Assembly (NCBI GenBank): GCA_021234535.1
Contig: CM037838.1
Location: 9,115,506 to 9,179,505 of the forward strand
From: Stichopus chloronotus
Taxonomy: Eukaryota > Echinodermata > Holothuroidea > Aspidochirotida > Stichopodidae
Length of the DNA stretch: 64,000 bases
Direction of reading: 5' to 3'
In this document: positions 39,801 to 54,800 of the stretch, piece after piece
Layout: every line of letters begins with the position of its first letter
Numbering within the stretch: position 1 is the first letter of the stretch
Translations under genes and position numbers: made by a program
Notes under the pieces: generated by a model
The model's database searches: none
What the model saw: the letters and a program-made list of their open reading frames with translations, nothing else
Told to the model about the DNA's origin: nothing

Positions 39801-42800
39801 TAACCTATGTATTGAGATGTTCCTTCACTTTGTTAGAGGAATCTCTCTGACAGAACGCCTGACCCAGTGTAACTTTATTTCTTCATGATAGAGTTTCATT
39901 GACGTCTTACGACATGGAGACGACCAGCATGGACGTTGATTCGGACTGGGCCGACGAGATGGGAGTGGACGACGAAGATTCTGGAGGGGAGGATTCAGTG
40001 AGTCAAGCCTACAACTGCTTCTTCTCTATCATCCCCTTTTTAATCCTTACTTACCTGTATTTTTTTGTGTAGTTATTGTGTGGTTTGTGTGTATTCTGCA
40101 CGTTGTACTGCATGTGGTCTGTGTGAGATGTGTTTTAGGTATGTGTTCCTTGTGTAACCTGTGTGTTTTCTATTTCTAGTATGTGTGTGGTGGTCTCTGT
40201 TGAGTTTGTATGTGATCTGTCTGTGGTCATGGTGTTATCTATGCCTACTCTGTGTGTGCATTCAGTGCACAGACCACTTGGTTAAAGGACAGTTGGATGA
40301 TAAAACAAGATATGAAAGACTTTCGTTCCTTTTGTATCATATAAGTAAAAACAGCAATATGCACCTGTTTCGATTGCTAGCAACAGGATAATAAAACTAT
40401 TGTCATATAGCAAACATGTCAGTAACGATGATTGCATATCTTTTGTTTTTGCATGAGTTCATAATTACTGTATTTATTTTTAGAACACTGCCTTTTTTTG
40501 AATCTTGGAATTATCCAGGCTCATTTGATTTGGACATTGAGGAACAGGTGCCGTATCACCAGAACATACACTACCAAGTATCTTATATATTTCGTTTTTT
40601 GCGCCTTCTCATAGGATGAAGATTCTTTGTGCAACAAACTCTGCACCTTCACACTGACCCAAAAAGTCTTCATGAACCAGCACTGGTGAGTTAATGACGA
40701 CATCTGTAATACACGTCTGAATTTAGCCTTGTATTGTGGTCTTGCTGTTTGCAAGGAAAAGAAAGCACGTTTGTCACAGAATCTTGCAAAGAAAGAACAG
40801 AAATGTTAGGCGAGATGCCTAAGACAAGAGATTGTGAGGTTTTGATGCGTTTTACATATCTCAAGTAAAAGTAGAATGCATCGTGGATTAGACTATTTTT
40901 GTAACTTCCTTTCCTGGTTGGAGAGCACATAGTATTTTTTTAATGATAATACCTCTTTGACTGAAAGTCATTACAGCATATGTAGTTCCGGTTTACAAAA
41001 CAAGTGTTGTATGTAGTGGAATTTAAGCTCTCTGGGGGTAGAAGGCAGCAATTAAGAAACAAACATGAATCCTTGCAACGTGAACAAGAAAACTACCAAG
41101 TAAGGACTGTAACCAGCCACCATATGTCATTATATGTCTGTATGGTGTGGCACAGGATTGGTTTACTTAAGGTGATTGCTTTGAAGCATACTGTAGGTAG
41201 TTTTTTTTCCTGCAGTTGTGATTAAGTTGGTATTACTTTATTTTCACCATGCATGTCAAGAGAATATGAGCTCTTCTAACCTGAAACATGAGCTTATACC
41301 ATACATGAACTATTTGTAGAGTATGGTTAAATGATCACAATTTGTAATAAATACACAATATTTTTGTAGCTTTGCCTTGGGATTACTGCACATAAACTTG
41401 CATTCATGGCTTCTGAAGCCCTTAAAGTGAGCAATTAAACTGACTGGAAAGCCTTAGCTGGGAAGTGTGTCATACAGCTTTGAAAGGTATTAAATTAAAG
41501 CTGAAGAGATCTGATTCTGAATTTTTGCAACTTACAGAACTTAAAGTAAGAAGTCTGTCTTTTTTATGCTATTTTAATAATGCTTTTGTTCCAATTAACT
41601 GATTAAATCACAGTTACCGCACAGATGGCATATAATTCTCCATCTTGTCTCCATGGTTACCCCTTCTGTGTCACCACCAGGTATCATTGCCACACCTGCA
41701 AGATGGTGGATGGTGTCGGTGTCTGTACTATCTGCGCAAAGGTGTGCCACAAGGGCCACGAACTCTCCTACGCCAAATACGGCTCCTTCTTCTGTGACTG
41801 CGGAGCGAAGGAAGACGGCTCCTGCATGGTAACGAAATCTGCTCACGTCTCTGAAGAAAGGAATGCACTGTGAAATCATTACTGAAAGTTAACCTAAATT
41901 ATGCTAACATAGTGATAGCATGTCAAAATTTTCAAGTATTTTCAACTCTTTGAGTTGCTTTTTCATGATTTAAAGGTAGACGTTCGAAAACAGTTCATTT
42001 GCAGAGTTTTGTCATAAAACCTAGCACCATGTGAGTCTTTGTACGTATGCTTTTGTCGCCACGAGATTTGATGCTGTCATAATGTGAAAGGAGAAAAAGT
42101 TTTAAATGGAAGGTTAATCAAACTGACCAGGAAACATTGACAAACATTCTCCTCATTTGTGATTTATCTTGTAGTTGTTGTTGGCAGTTTTGTTTGCCAC
42201 AGTTCTTTTCTGGCAAGCGCTCTTAGAAAGATACTCCGTAGGCTTTCAAATATCAATGCATTAACCATTTTGTTTCCATGGAAATCAAAATTAAGGGTTG
42301 TTAAATTTCTCTTTCTTTCATGGAACTTTTGTCTAACCTTTAGGTCGTTTGATTAGAAACTAATTAGGCATCCCCCCAAAAAATTTCACACCCACAAATT
42401 GGTGTATTGGAGAAGCCATTACTGTGCCGGTATTGAATTATGGTCGCAGCAGCCTTTTTCGCAGAATTGTTGCTTACAAGGGGCCATGTATGACAAAGCA
42501 GAGTGGTTGATTGTGTCCATAAAAATAGAATGACATCAGACTGAACTGCTCACATACTGAGCAAATGAAGCCTAACGATAATGGGGGCATCTTACACAGT
42601 AAGACAAAACAGCTCTGCCTTCAGCATTTGCTGTATAAAATGCACGTATGCCTTGAGAATTTGATCATTCGATACCTTACTACATTTTTTGGAAAAACAG
42701 AAGTAAATGCAACCGTTAGATTTTTTGAGATAACCTGATAATATGCATGGAAAACTACACCCCACTGTTAAGCTGTTTGCGCGTTATATTATCCTAAACT

Positions 42801-45800
42801 TTCTCTTGGATTTGTGGTACGCGGTTTCACAAGAACTCCTTTTGCCATGCAGAATGTGGACTTCACTTATAGTTCCATGACGTTATTCTCATTTATCTTT
42901 TTCTCTGATTGTGTCATATTTATTACCTTTTGTTGCTAAGTTCAGTATTTTTTTTTTTACAGTGCCACATTATATATTGAATTGATTTAAAAACAGATTC
43001 AAATTGCATGTAAAACAAATGGGAAGTTGAATAGAGTTTAATTTTGATTGATTATAATAGGCCCTGATCAAGCGCAATCCTGGCAGTAACCTAGAATCCA
43101 GCATGTCAAATGCCAGCATGCCTTCGCCGTTCTCACTGGGGACAAGCTCCAACGCCAACACCAATGACAGAGGAAGTAGCACCACCACCGCCGCCACCAC
43201 CACTGGACAGGGAAGACCAAGAACTCAGGTAAAAATCTCTCTGCTTGTTTAAAGTCTAGCCATCAAGTCAAACACTAACTCTGATATTGTCAGTCCTGTT
43301 CTGATGCGTAGCAAAGACCCTGTGATCGGGCAAAGTTCGTGGATCAGTTCACCACAAACTACTCTCTGATTTGAAAAATAAAACAGAAGGTAGGTGGCCA
43401 ATCGTTCTTGTACTGTAATTGTGCATCTAAGTCACATTACCCACTCAGTCACTCTACCCAGCTTATGAGTGCTGGGATTTTTGTGAAATCTTGTTGTTTA
43501 TACAATAATGTTTGTTCATAAGAGATAGATGACTTTTGCTTTGCGACAAAGTCATCGGAAGTTCTGACCCTCAGTTGACAAGTAGCTCTATTGTTAACTC
43601 AGTTCAACACCCATGATCTGAGCTCTTGTAGAGAGGTGTAGGCTCACTTAAAAAGGTCTACCACAGGGTAACATCCTCATTTTCCTTCCTCTCAAGGCCA
43701 TCTCGTTGGCATCTCCCACGGAGAAGCCCCAAAGCACGCAGAGAACAGAGGCCAAGGGTGTTCCGCTGAATGCTGAAGAACTCGCGAAGTTCAGGCGATC
43801 CCTGAGAAAACTTCTGGAGAAACACAGACCAGCTCTTTTGGCAGAACTGGTAAGATGGGAACATCATGTCAAGAACATTTTTGGTGGACATGGGTTTCGG
43901 TGATGATGTCCACTTTACGCTCAGTGCTGTGTATTTTGGGCTAATACACAATCCATCTATCCATTTTTCTATCCAAATGGAAAACAGTTCACCTCTTTCT
44001 GTCTTTCGTTTTTCTTTTGAAAGTGTACCACCACTTTGAATGGGGAAGTGTTACAAAAGTAGCACACACAGTAGTGATGCTTTATGACATTACCTATAAT
44101 CCACACTGCATTTATTCAACTTCACATTTCTTCTCTGTGATCATTTGAAAGTTTCTCAGTGTACCTGTTGCAATGACGAATACACAGTTCTGCTGTGGTA
44201 GCTGTGAAATTGCCATTGCAAAAATGGTTTAAAGGTGAAGAATCACAATGGCAGGTTAACCTCTCATTCGACTGTAAACTGTTTAACCAGCCACAGTCTC
44301 GGTTCAGTCGAAGCCTGTTTCAGTGACTGCATTGAAAAGTAATTTGTGGAGATAAACGGGAGATTGAAACTATTCCACACAAAGGTTTACATAGTTACTG
44401 ACTTCCATTGGTCTCATCTGCAGTGAAAGGTCAATTGAATATACAGCAAAAACAAATGTAAATAAATATGTCATCTCACACACATCGAAAGAAGAAATTT
44501 CCTGTTTAAAATTAGAACAAGTTAAGTCAATGAGTCATTCTCTGTCCTCCAAATTGACGCAGGAACGACACAACCCTAGCGGACCCATCATTGAACTCCT
44601 AGGGTCCCTGATGTCTCCCATCGAGGAACACTACAAGCAGACTTCTGCAGTTGGCACCACCGCCAGGGCCCAGAATGCCCTTCACTAGACTACACACGGA
44701 GGAGAAAACCGTTGACTTTTCAGAGCAGCTGATGGTGAGTTTCTACTCAAGCAGCTTCTTTTTCCATTCTAGTCGAGTGCTTTATGATGATCGGCCCCAC
44801 TTGTTCACATTCATAAGGTAAAAGCACTTATCCATGCTCTGTGACAGAATGTTGCAGAATTGTGACCAGAAGATGGGATGGCCTGTGATAGTAAAAAGGG
44901 AAATATTGGATTAAAAATGCACCATCATGGCATACTGAGAAAGCAGCTTTAATCATCGTTAAAAAAAAATCAGTCTCGCCGATAAGCATCGGCAATAGCT
45001 TCGTCTCCTCCAGACATTGTGCATGAGATGAATTATGTAAGATGCATCATTTGAATATTTGAAAGTTTGGATCCTTGAGCAATGAAGAAGTTAATTTTCA
45101 ATCTGTGAGGAACATATTTCTTGAATGGAAGGTTACTGTTCCGCCTTATTTTGAATATTCTATCAATCAGTGTCCATGAACATTGGTTTTAAAAATATGA
45201 TATTTTTCTGAAAAAAAAAACCCTCAGTATTCAGAGCCTCAGTAGGTGATCTCAGCTGAAAGACTAAAAATGTAATGTTATGTCATGCATTGCCCATCAG
45301 AAGGGTAAAAGTATGGTTTTATAGTGACATGTGAATTTACTTCAGTGTAATGTTTTTTGGAGTGTAACAAGGCATTGTATGGTGTAATGAAGCACAGTTG
45401 TTTTGACTATATTACCTATTGCCACCTGTATCGCTGATGTTAAATAAAAATCTTTGATCCAAAAGTTACTGGTCAAACTTGGTCACAAGTTAGAGGTATT
45501 TTCTCACTAAAATTTTCCTCCTTTAACTTTCCTTGGTGTGTATTTCTTCACTTTCATTCATTGTCTGAACGAAAGTAAAATGTCCTGTTTTCCCAGGAAA
45601 CTCTCACACACTTTGTATTTTTTGGCATGGCAGTCATTGTAGGCTTCCCCCTTTCCCTCCCCCATCTGTCAGGTTCCGACTCTAGGATCGCAGGAAGGGG
45701 CCTTTGAGAACGTCCGTGCCAACTTCTCCGGCGACCAAGGTCAGACGATCAGGCAGCTTCTGAATGCCCACATGCTTCATAGGGTGGCGATGTGCTGCCT

Positions 45801-48800
45801 GGCATCCCCCTATGGCAGGAGACAGCACCTGGCCGTATGTCACGAGAAGGGCAGGATCACGGTCCTCCAACTCTCAGCTCTGCTGAAACAGGCAGACTCC
45901 AGCAAGAAGAAACTGACGCTGACGGTGAGAGTTGCTGATATCGATATTGTTACAACTTCATTTCGTTGATTGATCCTAGAATCCAAGCATGTTTCAATCA
46001 TGCGCTTTAAGGATGTTAGTATGTGGGACGCAGGTTTGGTGTCCTCTGATCAGCAGATGTGGGGAACTAGTGAGGAATGAATGGCTTACTGCAGCTGATG
46101 ATTGGTTGTTATGATTTGTGAAAAAAAATAAGAACTGCTGTATAAAAGAGTTTGATGAACATAACTACATGTGAAAGCAATGGAAATGTTGCTTTATTGT
46201 GGCAAAAAGGAAAGCGTGTTTATTCTGTCTGGTCTGGTTGAACTTAATTCTTAATGGATGAGGACTCCAAACTGACCTTATTAGTTGCAGTGTAAGTATA
46301 AAACAAAAAGAAAACAGATTTTCAGTTTTCCACATGTTGTGGCAATTTTATTTTTGGATTGTTATAAGATTTGCCACTCTCCAGTGTGTGTCAAAACAAA
46401 TTGCAGGACAAAAAGTGATGATGCTATATGATTATGATTATAGCACTAGTTCAGTTATCTCATGCAGAGTAAGAATTGAAACATAAAGGTTTCTACAGAT
46501 TTCAGAGTTTCAATTTGCATAACATCATTATGACACTGTTGTCATTCTTTCTTGATGTTTTATTATTCCTACCTCCAATTGCAGAGGCTCTCATCAGCCA
46601 CAGTACCCTTCACAGTATTGGGAATCACCGGAAATCCCTGCAACGAAGACTTCCTTGCGGTTTGTGGCCTCAAGGTAACGTTCAACATGCCAAAGTCAGG
46701 GTATAAACAAGGCCGTAACTCCTTTAAAAAATTTTTTCTTTGTGCCGCAGTTAAACTTCTTTCGTCACTTTCAAGTTGTATGAGGGGGTCTCCCGCTTCC
46801 ACTCAGAAGAGCAGTGAATATACAAGTTATGCTTTAAATGAACTATATTGCAGTCTTCTCAAAACAGTTGCACATTTGACTCCAGCCGGGGTAATACGTC
46901 TCTCCTTTCTCGTCCCCAGGATTGTCACGTCCTTACTTTCACCGGTGCAGGTACGGTCTCAGACCAGCTGGTGCTCCATTGTCAGCTTGAGGCAGGAAAC
47001 TTCATCATCAAAGCCCTCTGGCTGCCGGGGTCACAAACAGAGCTGGCCATCGTCACAGCAGACTTTGTCAAGGTACGGCACGCCAGATGGAATTTGTTTG
47101 AATGTTTGTTATGTTTCTTTAGGATTGGACCTTTTCACTGATCTTTAGAGTTTGAATTTGATTAAATGTTGTGAACTAGTTTTGAAATGTTCTTTAGATT
47201 CTTCAAAATGGGAAGATTTAGATAATGACATTAATGTTGAAGTCCTCATGTACCAACAGATTGGTGCTTGTTTTTACATTCTGTGTAAGTATTGTTCACC
47301 CCTCATCCAAATAAAAAGAAACAAAACAGTACTCAGACAGGGTGTTGTACGTCACATGGAGATCAGCCATCAAGTCCAGTTCCAAGTGATCTCTGAAGGT
47401 GCCACTGATTTTCAACATTTGCCACCACTGGCCACATTTTATATTTCTTAACCTCTCCCACATCCAGCAGGCTTTGGCTTCTTTGAATATCATTCCAGGA
47501 CTTCATGTAGGGGCTGTGATAATGCCTTCTCATGTTAGTGAATGGTCAATAGGCAAGCAGATTGCATTCAGAGGCTGTTCCGATTTGCCAATGTTCCCTC
47601 TAAATGTGAATCCCTGAATCGACTCAGATTTGGAATATCAATGGATATGACAGGCTAGTATCTGCCTGACAACATATATGCAGGGGATGTATATGGGATA
47701 TGTAAACATTCTCAAGATAGGACATATACGACAGATACAAGTTTGATACCATAGCCACTAAAGAGCAATTCAACTTAGTTTAAATTTCTATGACTGTTGG
47801 AAGATGTTGGAGTCACTCACAGACCATTGTTGTGTACTTCATTACATTTCCAAGCTTAATTGAGAGAAGAGATTATTTTCATAAATATTATTCACTTGTT
47901 TGTATCTTTTTGTATTTGCCTAGATCTATAACCTTGCCAAGGACGCAATCAGTCCCAAGTTTTACTTCTTGGTCCCGAGTGGCAAGATCAGGGACGCATG
48001 CTTCATCTTCACGGAGGAATCCCACCACCTTGTGTTGATGTCTTCGGCCGGTTACATGTACACGCAACGCATGGAGGCCGCCAGCGAGGCCAAACATGGC
48101 CCTTTCTACGTCACCAACGTACTGGAGGCATCTCACCCAGACCTTACGGTAGGTGCACCTTGTGCCACGCTCCGACATCTACCGCTGATTAATTTATTAA
48201 ATCTTTGTAAGGTTTAAAACACCTTTGGAAACTCTCTACTGTGATATTTATTGGGCAAAGATCAGTGAAATGCTGTCACAGAAATGTTTTCACAGATCAA
48301 TTGAATGTGTGTAGCAGCATAGAGAGATGGTGAGAGAAGGTATGTGTAATATGTAGAACAGGATTTGATTTGAATGGTAAGCTGATTGTAATTGCAGATG
48401 TTTTGATGTCCGTCTGGATGGATGCAGTATGATTCAAAATTTAAAGAGACAAATATAAGGAGAGTAAGAAGGTGTGTTTAATATGTAGAACAGGATTTGA
48501 TTTCAAAGGTAAGCTGATTGTAATTATAGATGTTTTGATGTCCGTCTGGATGGATGCAGTATGATTCAAAATTTAAAGAGACAAATGTAAGGAGAGTAAG
48601 AGTTGTGATTAGACTTTTACAGAAGACTGTTACAACCCACCCTGAAGTCCCACCCTGAGAAACTGCTGGCACCCTCTGAAGACTTGACAAAAATGTTGTC
48701 TTTCAGTTTCTTGAGATTAATTTCTGCATATACTCATCTCAAAAATATTAAAAGAAAAATGTTTCAGGACTTGTGGTAATTATAGCAGCTTGTAAACTCG

Positions 48801-51800
48801 GAAACATCCTAGCGATTGGTTAGCAATTGGAAATATTCAAGCAATAATGAATTTTATGGTGATATCCTTTGGCTTAGATTCTCCTTCCTGCTGCTAACCA
48901 TTCCAGATGTCAAAGAAACCACCTCTCCACCAATTGTTTTTTTTTTCACAGGACACCGGTGGCCAGGTAGCCGGAGGAGGCGTCTCCTGTTATTATTCAC
49001 ACACCCTGCAGATGCTCTTGTTCAGCTATGCTCATGGTTAGTTTTAAATTCGTACCGAAGACTCTTTGTGTTATTCCAACAATTAATAGCAATTAGCCCT
49101 CTCCCCCCTCCCCACTTCCTTATGGTTCCAATGAGCTAGTAATTAAAGAAGAGGGTGTGACTGTTGCTCACTCATAAAAATATGTCGTAAACTCTGACGG
49201 TAGCTCAAATGGAAAAGACATCATTTGCAGGCATCTATGTGCAAGTGAGAGAAGCTATTTTCCACAAAGGTTGGTAGTGTCTGCCTCATTTTCCTCTCAC
49301 TATCCAAGGTTTGAACCCCTTTTTGTTACTTATTGTGTCTAGCGCGAGACAAGGAGGAGGGGGGTAATGTGTAATTGGCCTATAGACTTCATGAAACCTG
49401 CCAGTATCAATGTTCATTTTTGTGTCCATAAAATCAAAATTCACAGTGGTCTTAAATGAAATGCTGTTTTGCATTTTTCATTTTACATTGTCACTGGCAT
49501 CAACAATTCAGACTTTAAGAGCCATGTTTGTTGATTCCTCGCCGTAGGCAGGGGAATCTATGCAGTCCTGATGTCGTGTGTCTGTGTGTGACGGTTGCTC
49601 GTAAACACTCTATCTCAAGAAGGGTAACTCTGAGTAATTTCATTTTTGGCATGTAGGTTGCCCATATTGAGTAGATGATCCCTATTGTTTTTGGTGTCCA
49701 AATCTTGCATATTAATGAGGTTATGGGGTAAAACAAAAAATGTTAAAACTGCCATAGTTCCTTATCCATGGGTCAGATTAGTTTTACACTTGATAAGGTT
49801 GTCTGTTATTAACAGGTTCATGACCCTGTGAAATTTAATGCTTATCAATAGAGAGGAAGGGATAATTTTTCACTATAAAACAATAATAATAGCCTAAACA
49901 CCATTATTGTGGTTATTATAAACTACCGTACAAATTAGTTGAAAAGCATATGTGCTAATTGTGCAAAATTACTATTGGCAGTTGTTGATTCCGTCGCACA
50001 CAGTTAACTCAATGGGATTGCTCCAGATTTAAGGCTACAGTACTGCATTTGTAACTTAGTGAGTAACTTCTAGTGTGAGGGGCCTCCGATAAGTTGTCCA
50101 GAGAGATAGTCTTGGTATGGGGGGTCATGGGGTCAGATAGACAAGGTGGCATTAATTCATGCATTGGAATGTTAATGGGTTTATAAAAAAGTGAAGAAAA
50201 TAAAAAAATCATCCGTTCTGTCATTTATTTGGATAATATCAATATCCAGAGGAACAGCTGGTAGCAGAACAAGGTTTCTTAACAATCAGATTGGAGTGCT
50301 TTCAATCATATTTCACAATGTTGGAAAGGATGGAGGAAGCAAAAATATTGAGGAGGAATCATAACTTAGGGTCAACTTACGAGGACTTTGAGTGTGTTAA
50401 AAGCTACTTGTAACAAGGAAGAAATTATCGCAGAGTCGATAAAGGAAAATTTGCAAAAGGCAGAGTGCCAATTTGAGGCAATGGAAGAGGTTCATGCTGA
50501 TCTGGCTGGGCTGTTGTCTGATGAAGCATTTGAACAAGCAGAAAGCTGGATGTTGGAATGCCAAAAGCATTATACTGAGGAGAGGGAGGAAGCATTGAAA
50601 AACTTAAAGGAGGAAATTGAGTTTCAAATTAGCATTGGAATTACCTAAGGCAAAAATTCCACCATACGATGGAGAACATTCTGGTCGTTTATGAAGAATT
50701 TTGAGGTAAATATGGCAGACAAGCTGAGTTCAGATGAGGTAAGGTTGAGTTATTTGATTCAACTAACAACAGGCAAGACTAGAAGCAGCATTGATTACTG
50801 TGTTTCTTGGAGCTCAGAGATAATGTTGACTGATGTCATACTCATACTGTACTTGATGTGTGGGTTGTATGGCCTGGGTAGGTGATCCCCATTGCTTTTG
50901 GTGGACGTCAAATGTCGCGGTCATTTTAGGTCACCAAAATGAAGGTCATTTTGGGTTAAAGGCTTGTGGTGTATCAAGAAAAATAACTGCAGTTGATCTT
51001 ATACTTGTCATGTGAATAATTCATGTTTGTTGTAATATAACCATGTAGCAAGGAATCACAAAGCCTTTTGGCTTTCTGGTTTTTCCATTGCATTGGGTAC
51101 AAAGTTATACATATGTCAAAGATTAGGAGATGTTTGGTATTTCTCTGCATGAAATGTGTCAATTTGTCCTTCATTGGTTTTGATATTTGATGTTCTGTGT
51201 GATGGAGCTCTATTTTGTATTTTTTGAGGTTTTGCATCTCTTTTTTTCTGCCTCTGTTGTTTACAGGAAAAACATTCTGTGCCCCTGTGAACCAGCAGCA
51301 GCTGAACTTGTCAAGCATGTACCCCATCACGCTGAAGAAGTGAGTCTCCTTTTGTGCATCACCTCGCAGTGCAGTGTACAGCTTAATTGTAAATTCACCA
51401 CAAGATTGTTGTGTGATATGCTCTCCACAACTCCCGCAGGCCAGCTAGCTGCCTGCCCATTTGAAGGCCAGAATTGACTGGCCCGAAAATGGAAACAAAA
51501 TCAGAGCACCTAGTTATTGATCTACAAATGAGACATCCTGCTTGCATACTCCATGTTCAGTCCATGCAAGTCCATGTTCAGTGAAAACTTAGGTCAATTT
51601 TAATATACCTTATACATGTAAAGAGAAAAATGGAGTTGTAATGGCAGCTGTCATCACTGATATATGATTATTTTCCTTCCTTTCCTTGATAAAGTTTCAT
51701 CCTTTCTATTTAAAGTCTTTTGTCTTGTGTAAGTTTGAAAACCAATTTCACAAACTGCTGACGGGTGGTTCTATTGCCTTTACGTTCACATGTTCATAGT

Positions 51801-54800
51801 GATTAGTCATGTTCCCTTTTATCATCTTAAAGACAGTGTCTCCATGTCTGTCCAATGCCAGCAGGTTAAAGTGCGCATCATTGACAAATGAGGTGCACAT
51901 GTTTTGACCTTATGTCAAGACACATCACCAGTGGTTTTTGCTGTGTAGTGCAGCATTTGAAAGTAGTTTTGTTTAATTTTTTTGTTGTTGTTTTACCCTT
52001 CTCTTCTTCTCTGCCATTCTTTCTTCCCACCCTCAGCAATGGTGGTAAATCCGGCAATCCTCCTCCGCTCTGCCAGTGGAACGAAGTTCCCATGCACCCC
52101 GGGCTGGTCTGCGCTCTGACCCAGGCGAACAGCATCCCTGTGGTCCTCATGATCGAACCGGACAAGATCAGGGTACAGGAGATAAAGACCCTGCCCGCCA
52201 AGTCCAAAGTCCAGGATATGGTGGCGATCCGCCACTCGTCCTCCTCGGAGCAGCAGAGGACCACCTTGATCCTCCTCTGTGAGGACGGTAGCCTGAGGAT
52301 ATACATGGCCAATGTGGACACCACCAGCCATTGGATGTCCAGCCATTTCCAGGCTGCCGGTGCCATCAGTGCCCTCAAACCAATTAAGAAGAAGAAAGCT
52401 GTCAAACCAGGTGATCAATAAAAATCCCCTTCTCTTCGAATTTAAGGAAAAAAAAAGGAAAAAAAATGGAAATGCGAGCTCTTTGTGTTTTGTAACTGTC
52501 AAATGCTTGTAATGGGATTCCAGTGCAGTGTTCTTCACAGATTGATGAGAAAAGGGGCAGCCATGCATGAAGCAAGATTACGATCATGTAGCGAGTATTA
52601 GCGAGAAGTTTGAGGGGAGGGGGTTTGACCGCATCCCCAGGAATTTTTCATACTTTTGATGTTAAATGATGAGAAATGGTGCCACTTTGAGAACATTTCT
52701 GGCACTGTTTGAAATGGTAGTAGCCTATTGCCACCTTTTTTTTAATGAGGAGAGCTTTTGCAAGGGAGCAGTACTTATTTTTAGGGGAGTGGTATCTATT
52801 TAATGGTCAGCAAGTTTTACTGTGCATGGGCTGCTCTCCTAAAATCTCGCTTGGCGAACACTGCAGTGTCTTTAATATCTTCTTTGTTTATGTGTATTAT
52901 TTCCTTTTTGTTTTTCATCTTTCTCTTCCCTACTGATGAAAGACATCATTGTTACGGTAATTGTTTAGAAGTGTAAACATGGCAATGCTGAAACAAAGGA
53001 TGCATGGTTCATTCAAACTTTTGAAATTTTCATTGGTGTGTAGATTTCCCGTAGTCCATCCTCTGGCATCAGTGTCACTGTGACACCAATTGTGATTTTA
53101 TTTTATGGGTGGCCTAAGACAACTTTCTCATTTAACATGTAATTTGTAACCTTAGAATTATTCAGACACACTTATGTTTTGTGTTTGCAATTTCACTTTA
53201 TCAAATGTCTGATAACAGTGATATGTTTGTGGTTGACAGGTTAGTGTAGGTATGTTAGTATTAACATGTTAGTGTCGACAAATTAGTGTCGACAAGTCAA
53301 TGTTGGCAAGTTGTAACAGCAACATCATCTCAAGATGATGAGAATTGCAAAGCCATTCTGGCTCGCCACATTTGTGTTTCACCAGGTCGACCGACGGGCC
53401 AGGTGTCCTTCCCTGTGGATTTCTTTGAGTCGTGCCAAGCACTGACCGAAGTCGAGTACGGCGGTAATGACCTCCTCCAGGTGTACAACGTACAGCAGAT
53501 CAAACATCGTCTCAACACAAACGGGATGTATGTGGCAAGCACAAAGGTAAGCCTTCTTGCCGTATAGTCTACTTCGAACACTCTGAACTTTGGCAGTAAA
53601 AACGACGACAAATTAGTCTTTGAGAACCAAGGATTTTAATCATCTTGTTTTTATCTGTAATCGTTTTTTTTGTCTTCAGGCTGGTGGTTTCTCCATTGAT
53701 GTCTTCAACAACAACGCATCCATGGTGATGGTCGGCGTCAGGGTCCATGTTGGCACCCAGTCCATTGAAAGAGCGCCCTCATACCTGGAAGTCTTTGGAC
53801 GTACTAGTCAGGTACAGCCTTCTGCTGGAGATTCAAATACAGATTTCATTGCTATCATTTGCTGCTTGTAGGATTATTGCACAGTTAATTTATGAAATTT
53901 ATTTTAAATTATTTGATGTTGACATTTTAAGCAGTTTTCTCTCAACAATATGGTTGTCCATTCCAAAACTAAGTTCTTCCAAAAAGGATACTTTTATTAG
54001 ATTGTTTTAAGTAGCAGAGACAAATTTGTATTATTCTACATATGAGGCATATTCATTGTCAAATTTATCAGTGTGTTACAAAAAATGAATTTGAAATTTG
54101 CTTCAAGCACTAATTTAGGTGCATTTAATTGAGTAATTATCCAGAGAGCAAACCGTGTAATGAAATGTGGTTTTCCTGTTGAAATTTTAGTCATTTAAGA
54201 CACCAGGTGAACTTCATCACTGTAATGCAATAGTTAAAATGTACAATGAACTTGTCAGACAGTTTTATCATTTAATTTCATTTGGAAACATGAAGTCTGA
54301 AACATTTGTTGATGTTTACAGCTTTGGTTTTGGTTTGATAATAGCTTAATATTTGTTATCTTCTTCTGTCCTCCTCTCCTCTTGTCATCATTGTCCCTTC
54401 TGATGTGTTTTTATCATCTTTCCCCGTCTCTCCAGGTGTCGCTGACCCGTAACAGATGGTTTGACATGCCATTCACCAGAGAAGAGGCTTTGACAGCTGA
54501 CAAAAAGTTCACTCTCTTTGGTGAGTTCCTTTCAATGGAGGTGTCTCACCAACCACATTTATCATTGTCTGTCATAACTTCAGGGGATTGTGAATTTTTT
54601 TTTGTAAGCTTCATACCAAGTCATTTAAACTGTAAATTATGTTTAAAAAAAGTTCAAAATCTAAAACGTAACTCCAAAATTACTTTCCACTTCCCCAGTC
54701 GGTCAGTCTGTCGATCCAGACAGCGTGACCATGGTAGACTCCATCGTGGTGTACAGCAAGACGAAAGAGACGTTCAACTGGTACGATGAACAGGCGGAAG

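Noticed and set aside
46552..47148. Open frame of 198 codons on the plus strand
   Set aside because: It begins in the end of intron 42 and reads exon 43 in its true frame ([15 protein letters not shown]), then runs through intron 43 and reads exon 44 in a shifted frame. The true exons are listed.
49195..49335. Functional tRNA gene
   Set aside because: No cloverleaf can be formed with the observed box spacing and no acceptor stem pairing is visible.
50388..50648. An 86-codon host gene in intron 46
   Set aside because: The following frames carry a BEL/Pao Gag-like region, so the open piece belongs to a dead retrotransposon.
51993..52568. Open frames of 175-191 codons on the minus strand opposite exon 48
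   Set aside because: They are mirror frames of the highly conserved plus-strand exon 48, whose protein matches UBR4.
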